From assembly GCF_020085105.1 (NCBI RefSeq), contig NC_058042.1, positions 24,171,001-24,235,000 of the forward strand: a DNA stretch of 64,000 nucleotides, given 5' to 3'. Shown piece after piece: positions 60,501 through 64,000 of this stretch (the first letter of the stretch is position 1; each line of letters starts with the position of its first letter). This stretch comes from Siniperca chuatsi (lineage: Eukaryota > Chordata > Actinopteri > Centrarchiformes > Sinipercidae). The notes under the pieces are model-generated. The model saw only the letters and a program-made list of their open reading frames with translations, had not been told where the DNA came from and ran no database searches. The position numbers were made by a program, and so were the translations under genes.

Positions 60501-61687
60501 CCAAGATCAAAAGCTTGTCCCCTGGCACGCAACAATATAAGGTGTATATATATGCAAATAGATCTGAACTGATCTGATCTGATTATTTTATGCAGCTCAT
60601 TTAATATTTACATTTATTGATTTGTGTTTTGTACCATTTAGATAATGGAAGACCAAATACTAGAAAAGTACAACAAGTATCGAAAGGTAAGTCAAACATT
60701 TAAATGATTTAAGTTATTTTGTTGTTTACTGGATTTGTTTCATCTCCTTAAAGAAATCACACACATATCACATCTGTGCTGGAACATGTTAAGAGACCTA
60801 TATTTTATTTAAGCAGAAACCCTGAGTGATACTGGGTTTTTAAAAACCTATACCAATATTTGTATATTGATCGTGCTAATGATGTATAATGGCCCCAGGT
60901 CAGATGGAAAGGTCATTACTGCCTTTGCATAAATAAGTAAATTACAACAATTTATTGAATTAACTGCAATTAATTATTTTATAGAAGGATTTACACAATG
61001 TTTTTAAGTACAGACAACATCCTCACCTCCTTCACATTGGTTGCCAGTATACAATCTATCATGCTTTGCATGATGATTGATGTTAAAATATGTTTTACAG
61101 GGAAAGTTACTTTCATCAAGACCCCAATAATAGATGAGCCAAAGCCTATTTGTATACAGCACCAAATCATCTACTGAGCCTAAGTACAGCGTAAACACAA
61201 CTCCTCTTTTTAATCAGTGCTCATCAGCTGCTTGAAAAGCCAGACACACTGCTCCAGGACTACTTAAAAATCATTCAAAGTTGTAGTTGTTTTTTCGGGG
61301 GGGGGGGGTTACCATCAGTGGTCAGTACATACTTCATTAAAAATGCTTCTTTTGCACAAAATGAACTAGAAAGAGATCAAATGAAATGGGTAAATTCCAC
61401 AATGGTCCATTTGTTCCATTTATTTCCACCTCTGCATCATCACTTCACATATTTCTCATCCTCAGGTATAATCCATCACTTGGCTGAGGGCAAACTGTTC
61501 AGTTGCTGGTTGAGAATAAGGGAATGTCCTTTATGAGGAGACCTTTTTATTGAAATGCTTTGTCCTCTCTCCACAGAAGTTCCCAGGCTACCGGGAAGAG
61601 AAGAAACGCTGCGAATATCTCCACGAGAAACTGTCCTACATCAAACAGCTCATCATAGACTATGATGTCTCTCAGGCTTCTTCATAG
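37408..61687 (+). CDS. ell3: RNA polymerase II elongation factor ELL3 (ELL family), 12 exons
   Basis: This is an ELL-family subunit of the super elongation complex, which suppresses pausing by RNA polymerase II in the nucleus. Twelve exons splice in phase with GT-AG introns: 37,408-37,545; 38,154-38,201; 52,240-52,367; 53,544-53,707; 55,760-55,980; 57,560-57,684; 58,081-58,195; 58,490-58,985; 59,671-59,722; 60,370-60,541; 60,642-60,686; 61,577-61,687. The product is 604 residues. Residues 1 to about 280 form the ELL N-terminal domain, about 314-478 a disordered linker with a basic stretch at 440-457, and about 492-600 the occludin-homology domain that binds AFF scaffolds. The last domain has [12 protein letters not shown] and [15 protein letters not shown], closer to ELL3 than to ELL or ELL2 as I recall them. 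The serf2 neighbour agrees. The N-terminal half alone would not exclude ell2. Confidence 0.85.
37546..38153 (+). other. ell3 intron 1
   Basis: A 608-base intron with a pyrimidine tract (repeated TTTCTTTC) before the acceptor AACCTCAG. Nothing else recognised. Confidence 0.75.
38154..38201 (+). CDS. ell3: ell3 exon 2
   Basis: A 48-base exon encoding residues 47-62, [16 protein letters not shown], matching the R-P-S-I-x-F-x-G-x-x-G block of ELL proteins. Donor GTAAGT, phase 0. Confidence 0.85.
40156..40231. repeat. (GT)n microsatellites
   Basis: Two GT tracts (about 40,156-40,178 and 40,215-40,231) are separated by a GAGAGAG-containing stretch. Confidence 0.9.
41027..41106. repeat. Long (TA)n microsatellite
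   Basis: About 40 uninterrupted TA units. The sequence is self-complementary and may extrude as a cruciform. Confidence 0.98.
42567..42648. repeat. (TTG)n-(TA)n compound microsatellite
   Basis: About 5 TTG units run directly into more than 30 TA units. It is the second long TA array within 1.6 kb. Confidence 0.95.
42870..42893. repeat. Poly(T) run
   Basis: About 24 consecutive T residues, with a second run of about 11 T just downstream. It could mark the A-tail of a minus-strand retroposon, but no retroposon body is recognised. Confidence 0.85.
43480..44110. other. Non-repeat, GC-richer block in ell3 intron 2
   Basis: This block stands out from the AT-rich repeats around it, contains no recognised repeat, and is open over long stretches on both strands (plus 43,642-44,085). 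I recognise no protein in any frame, and no good splice sites bound the frame. A conserved non-coding element such as an enhancer is the more natural guess, but that is inference only. Confidence 0.25.
44430..44706. repeat. Cluster of microsatellites
   Basis: (GT)n at about 44,430-44,470, (CA)n at about 44,574-44,596 and (CTC)n at about 44,680-44,706 lie within 280 bases. Confidence 0.9.
48397..48421. repeat. (TTA)n microsatellite
   Basis: About 7 ATT units follow AGAGCTACAACTA, a context that resembles the edge of a dispersed fish repeat. Confidence 0.85.
48640..49015. repeat. Dispersed repeat R2 copy 2, split by a GTTAGCATGCTAAC-family copy
   Basis: The flanks match 28,690-28,990 (CTAGTGGCTAATTTTGTCT at the left; GGTGATAATTCTCTGTGGGT at the right). 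The middle, about 48,845-48,955, is copy 5 of the GTTAGCATGCTAAC family (GCTAACATGCTGATGTTTAG, CACCATCTTAGTTTAGC). This looks like a nested arrangement. Confidence 0.6.
49949..50150. mobile_element. Foldback insertion with 15-bp target-site duplication
   Basis: ATTCAAACATACTGT occurs exactly at 49,949-49,963 and 50,136-50,150 and brackets a 172-bp insert. Most of the insert folds on itself. The outer arms 49,964-49,986 and 50,085-50,107 pair with two mismatches (core GAAAAGGTTTCAGT perfect). The inner arms CATCCGGAAGTCATTCTC (50,028-50,045) and its exact reverse complement (50,066-50,083) surround 20 unpaired bases. There is no coding capacity. The 15-bp duplication suggests target-primed retroposition rather than cut-and-paste. 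Confidence 0.75.
51240..51640. repeat. Degenerate dispersed repeat in ell3 intron 2
   Basis: Phrases such as TAAAGGGCACATTCATGCTC then CCCAGAGGATGAACCC, and CTCGTGCCATCATCAGG, resemble decayed relatives of the CCATGAAATT/GCGCCACCATGAGGT repeat seen at 26,780-27,300. Confidence 0.35.
52240..52367 (+). CDS. ell3: ell3 exon 3
   Basis: It encodes [15 protein letters not shown], then [13 protein letters not shown], and [14 protein letters not shown]. This is the F-x-F-Y-L-S plus G/A-S-F-D-C-I-x-Q core of the ELL domain. Acceptor TACATAG; donor GTATGG; ends with two bases of a split serine codon. Confidence 0.9.
52368..53543 (+). other. ell3 intron 3
   Basis: About 1.2 kb with no recognised element; the plus frame at 53,174-53,626 runs through into exon 4 in the wrong phase. 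Acceptor TTTTGCAG. Confidence 0.7.
53544..53707 (+). CDS. ell3: ell3 exon 4
   Basis: It encodes [20 protein letters not shown], then [21 protein letters not shown]. The [13 protein letters not shown] block is the strongest ELL-family signature. Donor GTAAGA; one base is carried to the next exon. Confidence 0.95.
53708..55759 (+). other. ell3 intron 4
   Basis: About 2 kb with a (GT)n tract at about 54,552-54,580. Acceptor GTGTTCAG. No other feature recognised. Confidence 0.7.
55760..55980 (+). CDS. ell3: ell3 exon 5
   Basis: It encodes [14 protein letters not shown], a Ser/Thr/Asn-rich stretch, then [20 protein letters not shown], then L-W-L-E-R-D and L-G-A-I-L-E-E. The R-x-R-x-I-H-L-L-A-L-x-x-Y-x-K-x-E-L block is a winged-helix-like part of the ELL domain. 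The donor GTACAC lies 15 bases before a (GT)n microsatellite. Confidence 0.93.
55981..57559 (+). other. ell3 intron 5
   Basis: About 1.6 kb opening beside a (GT)n tract (55,996-56,015). More CA/GT-rich patches occur at about 56,220-56,245 and 56,660-56,760. Open frames on both strands over the tracts are low-complexity artefacts. Confidence 0.7.
57560..57684 (+). CDS. ell3: ell3 exon 6
   Basis: It encodes [18 protein letters not shown], then [17 protein letters not shown], then a Leu-rich end. The Q-x-D-W-P-G-Y-S-E motif is diagnostic of ELL proteins. Donor GTGGGT; ends with two bases of a split arginine codon. Confidence 0.95.
57685..58080 (+). other. ell3 intron 6
   Basis: A 396-base intron with acceptor TCCAACAG; nothing else recognised. 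Confidence 0.7.
58081..58195 (+). CDS. ell3: ell3 exon 7
   Basis: It encodes the end of the ELL domain, R-K-L-Q-P-H, and the start of the variable linker: polar, His/Ser/Thr-rich, low conservation expected. Donor GTAAAT, phase 0. The 148-codon frame that overlaps it (57,880-58,326) is in the wrong phase. Confidence 0.8.
58196..58489 (+). other. ell3 intron 7
   Basis: A 294-base intron, acceptor CTTTCCCAG; no features. Confidence 0.7.
58490..58985 (+). CDS. ell3: ell3 exon 8 (linker, basic stretch)
   Basis: The longest exon, 496 bases. It starts [11 protein letters not shown] and passes through Q-P-A-V-N-G-L-L (the P-x-x-N-G-x-L motif of ELL/ELL2). A low-complexity polar region follows, then [18 protein letters not shown] at residues 440-457, a likely nuclear localisation signal shared with ELL and ELL2. 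A perfect 17-bp inverted repeat lies in the coding sequence at 58,661-58,696. Donor GTAAGG; one base is carried over. Confidence 0.92.
58661..58696. repeat. Perfect inverted repeat in coding exon 8, 17-bp arms
   Basis: GTTACCAGTATAGTTAC (58,661-58,677) is followed after AA by its exact reverse complement (58,680-58,696). In frame it encodes [12 protein letters not shown] without disturbing the reading frame. Confidence 0.97.
58986..59670 (+). other. ell3 intron 8
   Basis: A 685-base intron with acceptor TTATTCCAG; nothing else recognised. Confidence 0.7.
59671..59722 (+). CDS. ell3: ell3 exon 9
   Basis: A 52-base exon encoding [18 protein letters not shown]. The P-D-Y-(L/V) motif opens the C-terminal occludin-homology domain in ELL proteins. 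Donor GTGAGT. Confidence 0.85.
59723..60369 (+). other. ell3 intron 9
   Basis: A 647-base AT-rich intron, acceptor CCTTGTAG; contains an incidental AATAAA near 59,991. Confidence 0.7.
60370..60541 (+). CDS. ell3: ell3 exon 10
   Basis: It encodes [18 protein letters not shown], then [14 protein letters not shown], then [19 protein letters not shown]. This is the first half of the occludin/ELL domain (E-Q-R-Q-x-Y, A-E-Y-D-E-Y-x-x-L-H-x-R). Donor GTGTAT, phase 0. Confidence 0.95.
60542..60641 (+). other. ell3 intron 10 (100 bases)
   Basis: The shortest intron of the gene; the acceptor CCATTTAG precedes ATAATGGAAG. Confidence 0.75.
60642..60686 (+). CDS. ell3: ell3 exon 11 (45 bases)
   Basis: It encodes [15 protein letters not shown]. 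The E-D-x-I-x-x-x-Y-x-K-(Y/F)-R-K pattern is what separates ELL3 from ELL2 (which, as I recall it, reads roughly H-E-E-V-L-Q-E-Y-Q-K-I-K). Donor GTAAGT, phase 0. Confidence 0.88.
60687..61576 (+). other. ell3 intron 11
   Basis: An 890-base intron with a G-run of about 10 near 61,298 and acceptor CTCCACAG; nothing else recognised. Confidence 0.7.
61577..61687 (+). CDS. ell3: ell3 exon 12 (last coding)
   Basis: It encodes [19 protein letters not shown], then [17 protein letters not shown] and stop TAG. E-E-K-x-R-C-E-Y-L-H-x-K-L-x-x-I-K is the most conserved block of the ELL/occludin domain. Confidence 0.95.
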   Translation, partial: KFPGYREEKKRCEYLHEKLSYIKQLIIDYDVSQASS

Positions 61688-62890
61688 CATCGGCTCTGCC
61701 CTTTATCAGATTTTTTTTTTATGCATAAACAACATAGGTGTCAAACAAAGCGTTTTCATTGAGATTGATATCAAAGGTTTTGGATGAAACTGCATGCAGA
61801 CGTCAACACGGACTGCTTCTGCTGGGACCACGGATGATTCTGTGAGCACTAATGATGTACATCAATAGCAGATTTCACTCTGGAAGTTATCATTTCTTAA
61901 GAGATGTCTTGTTGATGTGAAAAGTCCAAGGGAAAGGCAAAAAACCAAAAAGTCACTAATGAGACCTTGGAAAGCATCTGTGCACATCAAATTGCCATGA
62001 CAGACACTAATAGTTTTTGCCAGCCTTGTTAAAACCAGTGTCAGTGTAAGCCATTTTGTTGGAAATATGTAAAAGGTATCAAATATGACTTTAATTTAAT
62101 CACTTTGTTTTTGACACTTGTTAAGTTAAACATTGCTCCAGGTAAGCTTTCCCCTTTCCTTTTTAAAAGTTCAAAGATTTCAGAATGCTTTGTAAAAAAA
62201 AAAAAAAAAAAAGTATACTTTTCAATACCATATCAAAGTTGTCTCATTCACGATACATGATTGAAGCAGCCCACTGCAAAAAAAAAAGAAATGTTTGAAG
62301 TAATTTCATCTCGGATTCAGCCTTCACGTCTTATTATGCAAATGGGGTGAGATAATTCCACCTGTTCCCAATGCAGTTTCCCTTAACAATTCAGGCATTT
62401 ATCTTGAAGCAAGACTAATTTAAAGCAGTTGCTGCATTAGCATCTCTTGAAAATTAAAAAAGAAGTGTATTTTGTATTGAAAAAAAGTGAAATAATCTCA
62501 CCCCTCAGCAGAAAAATAATAATTTTAAGAATAGCTCAATAATATACAAAGTGATGTATTAAAATGAAGATATTTTGCAATATAGTCAGTAAGGGGGTCC
62601 TACTGTTCACCTGGATTCATCTGGTCAGCTTGTTTCATGAGTGGTCCTGACATATTGCACACAAAATTCAAATTCTTAAAATACTAGCTGCTGAATCCAA
62701 TGAGAAAAAACTGAAAAATATCCAAATGGTTGGATATGCGAAGAGGTGTATGAGGTATATGCTGTCTCCCAAATGCACTTGTGTTTAAAGTATTTATTCA
62801 CCACACCCCTTTTCTTTTGAATGACTGGTGAAGGGACCAAAACGCTTGGCCTTAATGGCTGTTGCAATAAATTTGTGAGGAAAGATGATT
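61688..62890 (+). other. ell3 3' untranslated region
   Basis: About 1.2 kb of AT-rich sequence after the stop, ending at the AATAAA at 62,866. It holds A-runs near 62,194 and 62,278. The 3' limit is inferred from the poly(A) signal. Confidence 0.5.
62866..62871 (+). terminator. ell3 poly(A) signal
   Basis: The only clear AATAAA downstream of the ell3 stop in the window. An ATTAAA near 62,451 is an earlier alternative. Confidence 0.5.
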
Positions 62891-64000
62891 TTCCTCCTCA
62901 AAGCCATTACTGACATTGTTAATCAGGCACAGAGTCTAGTTTAAAGTATTTTAACCCACTGGAAAGAAGTGTCTTTCTCTCTTTTTCCCCCGTAGAACTA
63001 CTGATGTATTTATTTTAAGCCATCTTCCTTTGTTCTGTGTTGTTGGTCTCCTCATCTTGAAGCGTCATGGTCTTGTTTGATCAAAGTGTTTGTATCCATG
63101 CAGCTGGGGGAGCAAGGTGGGAGAGGTTGTGAACAGATCAAAGGATCACGTAACACAATATGTTGGTTGTCTCTGTCTGACCTGACACAGTTGTGTAGCG
63201 GGGCTGGGTTAAAGCAGCCCCAAAGTCCTCTAAATATTAATGTTGAAATGGCAACAAAAGGCCTCAGATGGGAGGTTAGTGGCCACGTCGCCCAACACTG
63301 TGTCTGAAACGTATTCACTATAAAGAAACAACTATCACACAAAGCATGGTGGTACATTACATATGTTCAAATCGTATTATTTGAGACAGCACTACAAAAT
63401 GGGACACTAAATTGGAGTTTCCAGTTAATAATCAGTGCCCATTCAGTTGTTTTTTGTTTGTTTTTTTTGCACTAAACCCAGTCTGAAAAAAGGGGATGGC
63501 AGGCTAGTAAAATTTCCACTCAGATTGTAATTGTTCAATGATTTAGAAGCCTTAAGATTACACTTTTCTAGCACGAAATCTTCAATCTGCCAATATCAAC
63601 AAGGAGTCATTATCCACACACATCTGTTATCTGCCTTATATTACTGTTAGCTGTTACATGTAAACCTGTCTTAGCCATTTTACTGTTCCAATGAATGCTA
63701 ACAGTGGCTTTCTCACACGTTGGATTATCACTTTCTGGAGGAAATGTTTCATAATGTAATTTTAAAATTGTTTAGTGCACAGTTTGACTGGCTATGATGG
63801 CATAGCTTACTCATCAGTTGCATTTGTAATCTTTCTGGTACTTTTTGGTTTCTCATAATCATCATTGTATGGCCAGGTATTTATCATTAGGAACGCCACT
63901 TTGGTAAACTGCGGCTGATGTTCCTATTGACATCCCATTTGACTCAGCTCTGAGCACATGGAACAGTTTGATTGGAAGACTGTCTTCAGTGATTCCTGCA
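62891..64000. other. 3' flank of ell3, no supported gene
   Basis: No coding signal; overlapping antisense frames at 63,052-63,357 look random. No further AATAAA seen. Confidence 0.4.

Noticed and set aside
37408..61687. Assignment of the elongation factor as ell2
   Set aside because: The N-terminal half fits ELL2 well, but the last two exons and the serf2 neighbour fit ELL3 better. ell2 stays the main alternative.
1..64000. CRISPR arrays, bacterial operons or phage-like systems
   Set aside because: The window is eukaryotic, with GT-AG introns and fish repeats; no regularly spaced direct repeats of CRISPR type were seen.

Overview
The window looks like nuclear DNA from a teleost fish, probably a spiny-rayed (percomorph) species. 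It is AT-rich and intron-rich, with long non-coding stretches, many CA/TA microsatellites, fish-type LINE fragments (L2-like and Rex1/CR1-like), tRNA-derived SINEs and several miniature DNA-transposon families that I recognise from percomorph genomes. Homology statements are from memory of the protein families; no search was run.

Two protein-coding genes can be assembled exon by exon. The first is a small, easily missed gene on the minus strand at 13,534-16,079. It encodes a 62-residue SERF2-type protein (small EDRK-rich factor) from three exons, the first holding only 7 coding bases. It has an NRF1-type palindrome and a CCAAT box upstream and an AATAAA signal at 13,193-13,198. The second, on the plus strand, is an ELL-family RNA polymerase II elongation factor in 12 exons (37,408-61,687, 604 codons plus stop, phase kept at all junctions). 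Its C-terminal domain and its head-to-head position beside serf2 point to ell3, since ELL3 and SERF2 are divergent neighbours in the human genome. Unlike the short mammalian ELL3, it keeps the long ELL/ELL2-like layout.

Layout: 1-13,170 has no supported gene and holds one MITE copy, LINE fragments with several short inverted repeats, and a TIR-bearing repeat; 13,175-16,290 is serf2 with its promoter; 16,300-37,300 is an intergenic tract full of mobile elements (a Rex1-like LINE interrupted by foreign sequence, an L2 3' end, a palindromic TTAA-flanked MITE, a SINE with a 14-bp target-site duplication, copies of a GTTAGCATGCTAAC repeat); 37,300-62,890 is ell3, with a 14-kb intron 2 carrying long TA tracts and a candidate non-repeat block near 43.5-44.1 kb; 62,890-64,000 is 3' flank.

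The most unusual recurring feature is a set of short, perfect or near-perfect inverted repeats with tiny spacers, one inside ell3 coding exon 8 and one inside an L2 fragment. They look like fold-back template-switch events. I found no convincing undescribed multi-gene system.
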